From Scortum barcoo (Eukaryota > Chordata > Actinopteri > Centrarchiformes > Terapontidae), in assembly GCA_023238725.1 (NCBI GenBank), contig CM041550.1, positions 2,178,544-2,242,543 of the forward strand: a DNA stretch of 64,000 bases. Direction: 5' to 3'. How positions within the stretch are numbered: the stretch's first letter is position 1; each line of letters begins with the position of its first letter. This document shows, piece by piece, positions 36,376-50,120 of this stretch. The position numbers were made by a program, and so were the translations under genes. Under the pieces are notes generated by a model. The model saw only the letters and a program-made list of their open reading frames with translations. It searched no databases and was not told the origin of the DNA.

Positions 36376-39300
36376 CGAGCAGTTTGAGGGGCTGCTGGGT
36401 GAGTGTTTGATCACCGATCGTTAACTGATCGTTAACTGATCACTCCTTTAATTAACTGACTAATGAATAATTAACTGTGAAACTTCAGTCTCCATTCAGA
36501 TCTCACCTTCTCCTCATCTCACACTTTCACTGCTCTTAAAGTTTTTGTGTTTGCTTGGCAGCGTTTTTCTAATCATCACACTGATATACTGATACTTATA
36601 TAATATATAATATACTTATTATTAATAATTCTCTATTTTATGCTCTAAAAACAATTAAAAGCTGGTTTATTTAAGGAAAAGTACCAAACAATCATCGTTT
36701 TGTCTCTAAAATGTGAATATTTGCATCTTTTCTTGATGTACTGTGACACGAAGATGAATATATTTGATATTTATGTCTAAATATGTCAACTTGGGCTGAG
36801 CTAAACTGTGGTGTGCATCTCTTTTCTGACTTTGTCACTGATGAACCTGATGAATGATTTGTTAAAACAAGCAGATTATTTAACATTTTTATTTTCTAAA
36901 CTCATTTAAATGCTTCAGCAGGAGACATGACAGTGACGACATCATGACAACCATTACTGTGTTTCAAAAATATTCCAAAACATGATGAGAAATATATTAA
37001 ATTATATAAAAGACATCAACAGGTTAATAAATTCAAAGTCTTATTATTCTATCGACTATTTAATTTGCTCTCTGTCGGGACCAGACAGCTTCTGAAGTTT
37101 CATCATCCTGATCAATATTAACAGCTTTAATGTGACTGAAACAATTTATTGATTAATCAATTATATGATGACATAAAATAAATTTTTATCACTGAATCAA
37201 AGTCAGGTTTTGTAGCAAAAACATAAAATATTCTCACGTTTCAGCTTCATAAATGTTGAGTTTGTTGTTTTATATCATTATAAACTGAAATTAAAGTCAC
37301 TTTGTGCTTCAGGAAACTGAAGTTTTTCACCATTTTATCAACCAAATCAACAAAACAATAGATTAATCTGTGAGGAAACAATCATTAGGTGCAACTTTAG
37401 GTTGTTGTTTTTTAGAGTCAAAGAGGAAGGAAATTGAAAGAAAAGTAAGAAAGAGAAAGGACAGAAAAAGTAGCTTCCAAAAAAAGTCAGAATGAGAGTA
37501 AATTTGAGTAAACTCTGTTTCCTCTGGTGTCAGTTTTGGTTTTATCAGATTTTGAGATACCTGTCTCGAGTTTTTTAAAAAGGGACTACTTTCCTCTGAA
37601 GAGACAGCACTGTGTGGAGGTATGGAGACAGTGTTTATGGAAAGAGACGCTGCTGTTGAATATTTTAAATCCACCTGTATGAAGGATGATTATCGACCTC
37701 TTCTGTCCTGCAGACGAGCTGTGTCTCCGTCCCTCTTTGATTAAACTGACTGACAGAGTTAAGTGTTTCATGTTTCCTGACCGCCTGCTGCAGACTCGTA
37801 GATCATTTTGTGTTTGTTCAACTTTCGACCATGTGGATGTGATGAGCGGCCAGCAGAAACACTGATGCGCCGTGTTAGGAAATGGAAAAGACATTATTCC
37901 TGAGGTGGGCCGTCACCAGCCATCCGCTCACATCAGATCTTTTTAAAGGGAAATGCAGCTGAGCAGAAAGCTAATTTAAAAACACTGACAGTGCTGCACT
38001 TTAGTAGCATGCTAAAGCCGGGCGGGCTGATGCTGGTGTGGTCTTTTACTGAACATAAAGAGGCAGGTGCAGCTGTTTTATTCCTCTCTTTTATCACAGA
38101 ATAACTTTCTTTGTTGACCTGTAAACACACCCAGCAGAGTCCTGGAGTCCACCTGAACGTCACTCGTACAACACGAGAAGTTAAACCACCGTAGGTCTGT
38201 AAAAACAGGATTTTCAGGTGGTGTAATGTCACTCCTTCAGTCTGTGCGGTCAGCTTTACTTTTGACGAAGCTGTGATGTCATGTTTTTCAGTGCTGCACA
38301 GGTTGGTGGTAAAAGACAGCAGGACCATGAAACAGGCTGCGGATACTGTTTGGATATAAATGTTCAAATCTGACATTTCAAAGCTGCGAGCATCACAACC
38401 TGAATTCATTCCATTTGACTAAAACTGAGGCAGAAACCTCAGACCTCAAAACCTGAAAAAATAAAAGTATGACTTTATTAATTAATTTCTGGGTGAAGTG
38501 ATCTTTGACTCGACGTGGCCCTGCGATGGTCTGAGAGCTGGATCTGAACCCTTCTGAGCGAGCAACAGGAAACCTTGAACCATCAGTTGACTTGGAGAGC
38601 ATGAAAACATTTTTGTGGAAACCATCGTTCTGATTAAGTTTATTCAAGAAGGGAAAATAAATTGGCTCTCGCAGCAGCAGCCGGTGATAAAGCAGCCATA
38701 TTTTGGAGAGTCAGTCAGAGCCGCGGCCCACCGTCGGTTTCTGGTTTGACTGCAGCCGTGATCCAAGACGGCCTCACCACGTACCGCCGTCCTGGAAATC
38801 TACTGGACGAACCAAAATATGTCAGTCAGGCGTTGGTAAAATTACAGGAAGGATCTTGAAAATTACAAAAACGGCTGGTTGAAATTATCTTTGAGTGCTA
38901 ACATGAAAGAAACTGGTACACATGCAGAAGGATAAAAGAAGAAATCCAATACTCACACAAACACAGACAAACTTTGAATACTGGGAATTAAGATCATGAG
39001 ATTTCCCAGGAATTCTTGCCAGAATCTGCTCCAGTATCCTGGGAATTTAGCATGCATGCGCTCAAATAAAAAAATCATTTGGTCATAATTGATCCAATTT
39101 AGGTCATTACGTCACCAAACACAACACATTAACTTCACACAGAAGCCACACAAACAAAAGGTTGTTTTGACCCATTGTTACATTATGACGGGTCAGACCC
39201 TCTGGTCCTCGGTTTGAGTGTTTACTGGAACAAAGACGCCTTCTCCAAACCTCACGAATGCTCAGCACGTCTATTTTTCACCTGCAGCTGTTTACTTTTC

Positions 39301-42300
39301 AAAATGGCAGTTTACAGTTCAGCCGTGTGGTGAAATATTTCTCAGGCCAGGAGAATAAAACAGAGCGAAAACGCTGTAAACAGAAAGAGTCTGCAGACGC
39401 TTCAATCTGAGAACGGGAATGAAAACAGGCTGCAGAGATTAACACTGCTGCTCCTGAAACCACACAGAAACATCTGCATTTAATAAAATCAGGACAGAAG
39501 ATCATCATTAACCCTCATATCTCACAGCTGAACGTCAGACTGAGGAGCTGATCAAATGATGATCAAAGCTGATCAAAGGATCAAATGATGCCGCCTGGAT
39601 GTCTGATTAATCATCCACAGTTGTATTTTTAAAATCTCATTACAAAATACATCACCGGGAAATAATAAGATTAAGATTACGGGAAAGTTTCAGCCCCAAA
39701 CACAAGTCTTTGTTCGTTTAACATCACATCATTGTGTCAACATCATACCTGCACACGTCTTCATATCTTCATCATCTCTTATCACCTCCTCCTCCTCCTC
39801 TCTCAGCTCCTTTTACAACTAAAGTTATTATTAACATATCTTCTTTTTACAGCCTGCCTGTTTACCAGTGGTTTTATTTTCATCACTTTTATCTTCAGAC
39901 GTTTTAAACCTGCAGCTGTCTGTCCTCACCTTTCTACACACACAGTTCTACAATGTGAGGAATGTGTGCTCACCTGGGATTTCTCTTTCAAGTCAGTGAA
40001 AGGAAAATGTTATCAAAAGTGATAAAACTCTTAAAATAAGTACCAAAAAAGGCTGTAAATCCTGAACAGAGTTTTTTGGTATTTTGGGAGGCAGCTCTAC
40101 TAGAGAAGCAGACTGAAGGTCAGCAGCTCTCTGAAGCTTTACTGATGCTCAGAGCTGCTTTGAGCCGACATGTTGACAGTGACGAGGATGGTCGGCAGGT
40201 TGGGTGTATAAAGGTAAAACATCAGGGTTCAGAGCATAATCCTGCTGAAGTTTGTTAATTAGCAGCTAAATTAAGATAAAGCCGATGAGAGTGTCTGCAG
40301 CTGATCATAAACCAAAGTAATCAATGCGCTAAAACTTTGACCTGATGATGCCGCTCGATTCAAAGTCAGAGGATCAATGAAGTTATTAGAGTTTATCCTG
40401 AGAGGAACATGAATATCTGAACCAAACGTCAGGACAGTTTATTCAATGTTTGTCGAGACGTTTAACTCTGATCCATAAATGCGAACCTGTGAGAAGCACT
40501 GGAGGAAAAGTCAGAAAATCACCATGAATGTCGCAGCGATCCTTCCAGTGTGACTTTAGATATTTCAGTCTGGACCAAAGCGGTGGACTAATATCATACT
40601 GACTAATATGTCTGTCTATCGAGCTGCTTAATTCAGTAAATATCAGCAACGTGAGCGTCGTCTTGTTCTTTTTGTCGAGCCAAGGTTGTTTTACTGTATG
40701 AATGTTCCGGTCCGTCCCGCTGCACTGCAGCCAAACTTCGGTTTTATGATTTGCTGACGTCCAAAAGGTAATAAAATACAGTTGGATTAATGCGGCTCAT
40801 CATTACATACAAACTGGCCTGAATATTTAAAGTCCACCCGAATAATAAAAAACATATTTTCTTCCAGTTGTTTCTAACAACGCAGACAGTTTTGGTCCAA
40901 ATTCTTTTGAGATTTTGAGACCACATCTGCAGTGCATTAAAGTGCATTCACTTAAAGTGAATTATAATGAATTCATAATGCTCTGTGACGACACATATAA
41001 ACATACATCATGATTTCTGATAAACTATATAGTGTGGCCTCTGGTAATATTGTTATATCACACTAAGAGGCCTGACTACAGCTGATAGTTTAAGTGTGTA
41101 TTGGTGATTATAGGTAGTCATAATGTGTTATAAACTCCGTCAGTCAACCTCGAGTTTATAAAGTCAGGACATCCATAAGACAGTTGAACTTTATCATAAG
41201 TCAGATCTATAATGTTTTATAGTGCATCAGAAAGCTTTATGAGGGTTTATGAGTGTGGTCATAAAGCATTATGGACGCATTATAAATCACTATGAATGCC
41301 CTCATATGCACCACAGCTGTGGTTTTTACAGAAATGTTGCTTTTGTCTGAGTTTTGGGTGAAACTGAGTAGCTGATACTGAAGCTCTGTGTGTTTCTGAT
41401 AAGTTGAACTAACAGCACGTTCTGTACATACTCTATCTCTGTCTCTAAACTTTCTATTTCAGATAGTTTTTTGGTTTCTTTTAGTGCACAGTTTGTCTCC
41501 GGTTTTACTCTCTTTATCTTGACATCTCTCCGTACAGAGTAAATGTTTCACACTTCCTGTAGTTAATTGCTGCTTTGCCTCCAGCAGTTCAGGTTACCAC
41601 ATTGATTTGAACCAAGCTGATGTGACTGTTGGACTGTGAGAAAGAAGAGTTCGAACCTCCCTCTCAAGTTTTTTTTTTTATTATTTTTCACACAGCTAAT
41701 TCTGTCACTTTTCACACGAACACCACAAATAACTATGAGAAGAGCTCGTCTGACAGCGTGTCCATCCGTCTGATTCATCGAGACTTTTCAAACCGGAGAC
41801 AAAAAGTTCTTGGAGAGAAATCAAGGGGTTGCTGCAGCCAAGAGGCTTGGACGGCCAGTTTTTCACCATCCTTCAAATTTTCAGAAAAGCATCACTTTAA
41901 ACTTCGACACGTTTGGACGACACATCAGACGAAAATTAATAAAAAGAAATAAACCGCAAAACACAAGTTGTTAGACATGTTTGACATTTGCCTCAAATTT
42001 ATTATTTTATGTTTTTGGCTGAAGTTTTCTGGGAATATTTTCACTTCAAACTGGATTAGTTTCTGCTGTTTTTCATCACGCTAGCAGTGGGATGTTAAAG
42101 TTGATCACTTCAGTCCAAACTGAAATATCTCAACTGTTGGCTGGATTTATTCAGAGATGGTGTGTCCTAAAATATTAGTTTAAATTGTTGGTTTAATGAC
42201 CAAATAACCTGCGAAACTAATGACATAACGTGGTAAACATCTGTTAAACATTAGCACATTATCATCCTGATTTTAACATTTATTTTAAGTTCAGCGCCAC

Positions 42301-45300
42301 TAAGATGCTTGTTTGGCCGTAAACTCTTGTTTCTAATCTCACAACCTGCCACTGAGGTTGAGCAGGATGGTACTTTGAATTTTTCTCTTGCTGCTGATTT
42401 TTGGTTTCCACCCTCAGGCCATTTTTTTTAAATCGCAGTCTTAGTTTTTTGTGTTTTCACCACTAAAACACACACATTTCAGTAATTTTGTCAGATCAGA
42501 TGTTTTTTAGAGACAATTACACCTTGAAGCACTAAGTGGTGATGGAGCTGACATTCCTGCGTCCAACTGAGTATTTTTTATTCCTGTGAATCATAAATAT
42601 CACTGTGTATTACTTGAAGAAATTGCAGCCTTCATATTCACATTTTCTGTGCAGTGTCTAACTATGAACAGGTTTTTCATCTGTGCTGTTTGGAGTTAAA
42701 CTAAATCTCGTGGCATCTAAAACTGAAATAGAGAACATCAAATTTAAAGGCATGTAAACAAACTCATTACCTACTCATGATACTTCATGTAGCACACACG
42801 TCTTCAGTGAATACATTTAGATATTGGCTGAAGTTGGAGCTCAGCTGAGGTCTGGGCAGCGAAGAGAGAAAGTGGAAAGGCAATGATCTTTAACCAGAAA
42901 AATGTCCTAATGAAAGACCTGCAGGCCAAAAACCAGGAAGCAGTTTCAGGTCACAAGTTCAAAGTATTTCTGTGACTTCATTGTGAAGCTGTGCAGCCAA
43001 ACCTCAGTCCTGCTCTGCAATGAAAACACTGATCCGTCCTCCAGCGAGCACTGAACTCTCTCTGAGTCCATCCTGTGTGAAACTCCAGCAGGATGGCAGG
43101 AAGAACAAAGTAAAAGACCCGCATGTGGTCAGACAGATGTCCCTGAACGCACTGTCTGTTAACTGATATTGAAGAACGACCCAACACGAGAAGAGACACC
43201 AAACAGTTAACACAACGCTCAAAGTCTTCAGTGTGAAAGAAGCAACAGAAACACACTGTTTTATCTAAACTTTTCAAAATGAGCGTTTGGTCGCTGAGAT
43301 CTGTTTTAGTTTGGTTACGTTACTCGATCAGGGGTTTAAAGCATGATTTCACCTTTGTTTCTCAACCTACATCTTTTTTAGTGATTGATGAGTGAGTCTT
43401 CATCGGAGGCTGAGATCGCCATGACAACAAGAGGTGTCAGTTAAAGGTGACATGAGCCTCTACCACTACTGTCAAGACGAGAAGTAGTGAATCTGAAACA
43501 TTTTGTTGTTTAATTTGGGAATAAAACAACAAAATACGTTGCCATAGTTGCTGAATTCTTTAATTGATTTAATTGATTTAATTAGCAGATAGTATTAATA
43601 AAGGTGATTTGATATTTATATGTAGAGGACACTAAAAGTTCAGTTTGACATTTTAAAGCCACTTTAAACTGAACCACAGACATCGTCACTGTTTGACAAC
43701 AGAAACACTCACTCAGGTTTTCACACACTTGTCTGTGTTCAGGTACTCGCTGCAGTCCGGATTTGCTCTTCTACCTGTGCGCCATGTACGCTCCCATCTG
43801 CACCATCGATTTCCAGCACGAGCCCATCAAGCCCTGTAAGGCGGTGTGCGAGCGGGCGAAGCAGGGCTGCGAGCCGGTGATGAAGCGTTACAACCACAGC
43901 TGGCCCGAAAGCCTGGCCTGCACCGAGCTGCCACAGTACGACCGCGGAGTCTGCATCTCACCTGAGGCCATCGTCAAGGCGGAGGGACCAGGTATCAATA
44001 CACTTATCATTTATTTTAATATATTTATGAATGACACTTTTATCTCTATCTTGTGATGACAAAGATGATAAGAAGATAAAGATGATGGCAAAAAACACTA
44101 AATCAAACACAGACAAAGGATGATTCAAAGAGCTTTTAACAGTTTAATTTTATGAGTAAAATCAAAATGTATGTAACTAACACAATGACTTACCCACATA
44201 TCAAATTCGTGTGATATATTTGGATTTAGATAAAAACATGACATTTTTATTGAAATGCAATATAACTAAAATAATAATGAGTCTCTTATTAAAGTACAGG
44301 TTCATGCAAATACGGCAGGTAGAAGAAACAGTATCAGTCTGATATCAGCGACTTGTTTGATGTCATAAAGTCTCATTTACTCCTGTTAGAGGCTCAATAT
44401 GGAGGCTTACCTCTGAATAAAGATATTTCCTTCTCACCGTAAAACACGGCCCATCAGGAAGCACTTTTCCCTGCTTAGCTGGGCCCTATCGGTGGTTTCT
44501 ATCATGTTTCTGCTCTCAGCAGTTTGTTTCTGCTCCCTCTCGAACAGATAGCGTGAGTCATTTCCCCTCCAACTTCACTCCCACTGACTTTCTCAAAGAG
44601 CTCCTTGATACAGGCGGCCCACTCGTTTTACACTCAATAAAACCCTCCCTGTCCTCCGCTTCTTTAAACAGACCCTGGTCCAGCGAGTCCTGAAGAAAAA
44701 AAAAAAACTCATCTCAATCCCCCTGACCTCCATAACGATACGCCCACGCATCTCCGAGCTGCCCTGGCTCGGCTCGGCTCAGCAGGGTTTGGGGATTTTC
44801 CCTCCTTGTGATTTGTTGATTTGCTGAGGTTCAGTCAGGGTGGATGGCTCGAGATATTCCAGTGATTTTCAGCAGCAGTCCAGCCTGAAAGGTTGTCTCT
44901 GGTTGGAACAGAAACCTAAAGCAGCCACAGTTCATCTCCATTACAGTCGGCTCCACCGTCACGAGATCCGATCCAATGAAAAGTCATTTTTCCAAGTGAA
45001 AATAAACTCAAGGTACATTTGAGGCTGGTGGGGATGTTGTTAGCTTTGCATGTATAAATCAAAGCTGCTGATTACTAAAAGACAAAAAAATGTCAGCTTC
45101 ACAATGATGCAAGAGGAAAAAGTCAGTGGATCACCAAAGTCAGGAGAATTCTTCCTCTGGGGAACATGAAACAAAGTTTTATGGAAATCCATCAAATAAT
45201 CCAATAGCTCCAAACCTTTTAAGATTAACATTTACATTTAGGGCTAAAACAGCTGAAAACATCACTATGCTGTTTGTTCTGTTCAATACTTTAATAAATT

Positions 45301-48300
45301 ATGGTTGTAATGAACACTGCAGCCTTTTGGGGGCGCTGTAGCAAGACTCCAGATTCTGATGTTGGTAACTGAATAATAACTAATTTTCCTGAGAAAAACT
45401 GAGCATCATCTTCACCTTTTCCTGCTGTACTGAGTGTTTTTTCTGCCTCTCTGTGTCTCTGTAGATTCGTACTACCAGGACCCAACCAGGTGTAACCCAG
45501 GTGAGACTGACCTTTGACCTTCTTTTAGTCGGTTTGTTTGTTTGATTGGATGTTAGTTTATTCACCCAAATAATTAATCTAACATGAGCATTTCCACAGA
45601 ACAGCCTGTCAGTGAGTTTTTATTTCTGACATGCATCCGAACACAAACCAATTTAAACATTTTGCTGATATTTTCTGTGTTTGATCCTCCGACAGAATCC
45701 AGTCCAGACTTCCCGATGGACTCCAACAACTTCCACTGCAGAGAACGGATTGGAGGTAACCTGTCTGTTTGTATGTCTCCACCTGTGGTCCAGTTCAGGG
45801 CAGCAATAAGCCTGATGCCACTCTTATGTCTGTATTTAAATATAAAGCAAAAGTAGCAGCCTATTAGCTTAGCTTAGCATTAAGAATGGAAACAGGAGGA
45901 CACAGTTAGCCTTTCTCTGACCAATACCTCGATAGCTCAACAATAAACACACTATATCTGGTGTGTGTAATCCAAACAATACCCAAAGTCGTGGTTTTAA
46001 AGGAGTTTATGAGCCTGGAAACCTCATTCATTACTGTGAAACTCTGATAGGTCCAACTTAATACTTAAAAACACAGAAGTGTCCAAGAAGGCAAGTTAAT
46101 CAAACACCAGATAGATATAGTGCTATATTTTTAACCATCACACAACCAACAATTAAAAAAACATCTTGAATAAATGAAGACTTGCAAGTTGTGAACATGG
46201 GACTGTTTCCCTTCATCCCACGTCGTGAATACAACGTGACAGTCTCTGTCCATTGTTTTTTCTTTAAAATAATATGATTCCCATAATAACCCACTTTGTG
46301 TGTGTGTCTATAGATTCCTGTACATGTAAGCCAGTCAAGATGGGTTTGAAAACCTACAAGAAGAACAACTACAACTATGGTAAGTCATCTGGGACAGTTT
46401 TTACATCTCTTTGATAGAAGGTCATTGAATTTTACTGAGCTACACTCTGTGATGATGTTGTATTTTGTACTACCTGCTGATACCTGCTGATAACAGTCGG
46501 TCTGCAGCTCTGAGAAGATGTCAGGACAGTTCAGCTTGCTTTCATGTTTTGTATTATATTAATATTAATGTTTGCTATAACAGGATGAACATAAGGCAAA
46601 CATAAAAGTTCACGAGAGGCTCCACATGCAGTGATTCAGAGAAGAGGTGATTTTGCTGGTACATTTACATATCAAAGTTTTAAAGTAATCACATCATCAC
46701 ATCATCATCGCTTCTCACTTATATATGTGAGACACCAGCATGACCACAGATCTGTTCAACGAGTCTGAACTCATGACTTCATTTGTTTGAAGGCTTATCT
46801 CTGCTGCTCGATGAGGGTGTAAAAATCTTTTTAACATCACTCATTCTTCAGCGGATTCTTTCTCGCTGAGCTGTTTTTTGTGTTGAAGGAAAGATTTCTG
46901 AGCAGAGGCTGTTAGGTTACTTAGATTAAATTAGACACACAAGAGCTAAAAGACCAGAGAGGCTTTTCCAGATGATTACAGCACACAGGCATGATTTGGC
47001 AAATCTAGCAGAAATTTCCGTGCGGACTTCTTGAGCTCGCTAATGCCTCTGGCCACAGAATCCATTTGGAGAAGATTTTAGATTTTTTCCAGCCATCATT
47101 AAAAAAGAGCTCACTTTTCAAATATTCAGATATAATTGAAACAGAGGAGTTTAGTGAAGCATGGTGGTATGTCAGAGTGCACGACAGGGTGGTCTTTATA
47201 ATGTGACTACTGGCACCCTCACTGCCGATTAATGCTGCTGCTAGCTTACTGTTAACTCCAACCTGCTACAGTCACTTGTTTAGCTCGGTTTCTGGATCTC
47301 ATTATTTCACACAGGCTTTTCTGGTCCTTTCCTCACAGTCTCACACTGCTTGAATACCTTAAAGGAGTATTTTCTGACAAAAACAGCTACATTTCCATGT
47401 GCTGAAAAAGGTTAATCTGGTATTGAATCCTGGCTGGTTGAATCCACCTTCAGGAAATAGCAGGTTTTACACTAGAAAGGTACTGACGAAACAGACAGGA
47501 AGGGCTCCAAGTCTGATGAAACAAGTCTTAATTGTAATGTGTCTGATGTATGTCTGCTCTTGTAGGTCACTTACTACATTCCTTTTCACCCAAAATCCAC
47601 CCCAGAAATTTTGAGCACTACCAAAGCATCCAATCCACAGACTTTGACCTCCATTACACCATCGCTGCCCTTAGAGCCAGCGGTCATTTCAGCACCAAGG
47701 ACAGCAGTCGGTCTTTTGTTGGTCCTCAGGTTGACTCGTTATCATCAAGTTATCAAGAAACAAACAAACAAAACTAATGACAAAACTGGACAAAGGTTTC
47801 AAAAAAAGCAATATGAGAACTATTTTGGAAGTCTGTGGACTGAAAGTGGAGGTTTTGATTAATTGTTGTACACAACATAAAGTTGTAGATCTGTGTGATT
47901 TGAATGGTTTAAATTGGCTTCACTTGATGCCACAGACAAAAGTAGATTCAGCGTAAAATTAATTCAATCGACAGTAATTTGTTGGTACCATCTGAGTTCA
48001 ATAAAGGTTACCACGGGGAACATTTTGCCGATTTTGTTTCATGTCAGTATTTGGCCTGATATTTAGTTCATGTTAGCTGTTTTATGTTGGAGAAAGGAGT
48101 GTGGAAGTGCAGACACAGTTGCTGACCTCAACAAACTAAATGTCTGTCATGTTGGTCAAATAAATATGTTGATTTAAGACTTTAAGACTTATTTCTTCAG
48201 GTCATATTACAGCTTTTTTTTTAAGCTTGTTGCTGTTTTTTGGACTCTGGCAGGAAGACAACATCACCTTTCTTTTCAATTCAGTTCCTTGTACAACGTT

Positions 48301-49743
48301 GATTCATCATTTGTTTCAGTCATCAATAAGTTCACCTCCAGTCTTACTTTAACTGCTAAGAAATCATCTGTCATCTGCCCTGCAAACTCTAAGTCCAGTG
48401 TCCAGTGTGTCCACGTATGCTGATGACACTCTCCTTCAGTGATCAGGGCGAGGGTGAGGGAGGTGAGAAATCGCGGCCTGGAGCCCACAGCGGTGGTGGA
48501 GGTGAAGGAGGTGTTCAAGTCTTCGCTGGTCAACATTCCCAAGGACACACAGACGCTCTACTACTCCTCCTCCTGCCTTTGTCCTCGTCTGTCTCCTGGG
48601 GAGGATTACCTCATTATGGGCTACGAGAACGAGGAGACGTCCAGGTATGAGCAGCAAAGGTCGTTAGTAACCAATGTTTCCTCCAGGATACTGTCGAAAA
48701 AAAGTCCAGTTTATCTTCAACAGGACTGTGACTGACTGACCTGTTTGTCTCTTCTTCCAACTTGTACAAACCACTTGGATTGATTACATGGCACATTTAC
48801 TTCACAGAAATTAATCTATCACATGATGATGATTCTCATCTGCGGTGCAAAAGCCAAAGTTGGAGACCCTGCATAAAGCTTAACTCTGTGTTTGTGTTTG
48901 CAGGTTGCTCCTGATTGACACCTCCATTGCTCAGAAGTGGAAGGACAGAATGGGCAAAAAGGTCAAGGTGCGATTCAAACTCAAATCCACACAGACAGCT
49001 GCAGTTTTCAATCAAAAATACTGATGCTGATGGTGTCAGAGTGTCATTTTCTATGTAAGAGATTTTTTGAGTGAGGTTTGAAACTAAGTGTTGACGAAAC
49101 CGCTCACCTGAACAAAGATTGTGCTGTCATAGCTTAGCAAGCGTTTGTTTTGTATTGTTAAAAATGTGAAATGCAGTAGACTTGGGGGCGCTGTTTGGCT
49201 TATTTCATTTGAATATTATCCACTGTAGAGCAGGTTAAGTCTTTGAATATGACAGGTCATTTTTGAAATAATTAAAAAAATGTATTTTAATTTTAATTGT
49301 GACTTAAATGTTGCTTGCATGAACGGAAAATCACTTTCCATTCTTTATTTTTGCACTTTAATTATCAAATTTGAATTTAATATTTAAACATCTTTTCCAT
49401 TTTCATTTTAGTATGGTTGTAAAATGACCATGTTAAAATGTGAAAATGAAAATACAAATTGGACTATTGCTTTTGCATTTTAATGTTCCCCTCAAATAAC
49501 ACATTACTATTAAAACTTGATTAAAAACTTGATAGATAAAAGTTCTGAGTATACAGTTGCTGATATGCTTAACATTACCATAGCAACAGAAGTGATCAGG
49601 AACACGGTGTCTTTACATGATGATCATGTCTGTCTGTCAGTTTCACTTCCTGTCTGTTTATTTGTCTTTTCGTCCAGAAATGGGATCAGTCCGTGAGGGC
49701 GGGCCAAACTCGCACGCCAACACGCCAACGGAGTCGCCACTGA
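36194..49743 (+). CDS. frzb: Frizzled-related protein (secreted frizzled-related protein 3), complete coding region
   Basis: Secreted Wnt antagonist that binds Wnt ligands outside the cell and is important in cartilage and embryonic patterning. Coding exons: 36194-36398, 43743-43991, 45465-45500, 45696-45755, 46314-46379, 48440-48644, 48904-48967, 49678-49743; 951 nt, 316 aa, TGA stop. Phases match at all seven introns. A hydrophobic signal peptide (residues 1 to about 24) is followed by the frizzled cysteine-rich domain (PWNMTKMPNHLHHS with an N-glycosylation site, YLCAMYAPICTIDF, CKAVCERAKQGCEPV, DRGVCISPEAIV). Next come a linker from two small exons, then the netrin-like domain (CTCKPVKM, NNYNYV, AVVEVKEVFKSS, CLCP, YLIMGYENEE) and a short basic tail. 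Human FRZB is 325 aa. Intron 1 is 7.3 kb. Confidence 0.96.
36399..43742 (+). other. FRZB intron 1 (7.3 kb)
   Basis: AT-rich with no recognised gene. Around 40950-41320 there is sequence with recurring TTATAA and ATAATG words and repeated 'AAAGC.TTATG' blocks, typical of small non-autonomous DNA elements. Open frames near 38662 and 43000 lack supporting start or splice signals. Confidence 0.5.
45860..46080 (+). repeat. Dispersed fish repeat remnant (GCTTAGCTTAGC family), second copy
   Basis: Starts TTAGCTTAGCTTAGCAT and continues through GGAAACAGGAGGACACAGTTAGCC, the 'CTC.ATAGCTCAACAATAAACACACTATATC' region and GTGGTTTTAAAGGAGTTTATG. Same motif order as the inverted copy at 3305-3490. It lies in FRZB intron 4. 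Confidence 0.6.
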
Positions 49744-49926
49744 GACCTAACAAGTGTAGAGTGTGTGTGTGTGTGTGTGTTTGTGTGTGTATGTGTGTGT
49801 GTGTGTGTAGATATTGCACTATCACAGGCTGTTGTAGCTGAATGTAGTTCATCTCTTCATCTATCAGACTGTTTGGAGGCTGATTTTTGTCATTTAACTT
49901 CTTTGCACAATCATTATTTAGTGTGC

Positions 49927-49971
<45 letters not shown>

Positions 49972-49972
49972 A

Positions 49973-50029
<57 letters not shown>

Positions 50030-50051
50030 CTGTGTGTGTATGTGTGCGTGT

Positions 50052-50120
<69 letters not shown>

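Noticed and set aside
38662..38859. 65-codon plus-strand frame in FRZB intron 1
   Set aside because: Starts at TTG, no flanking splice consensus, no recognised protein.
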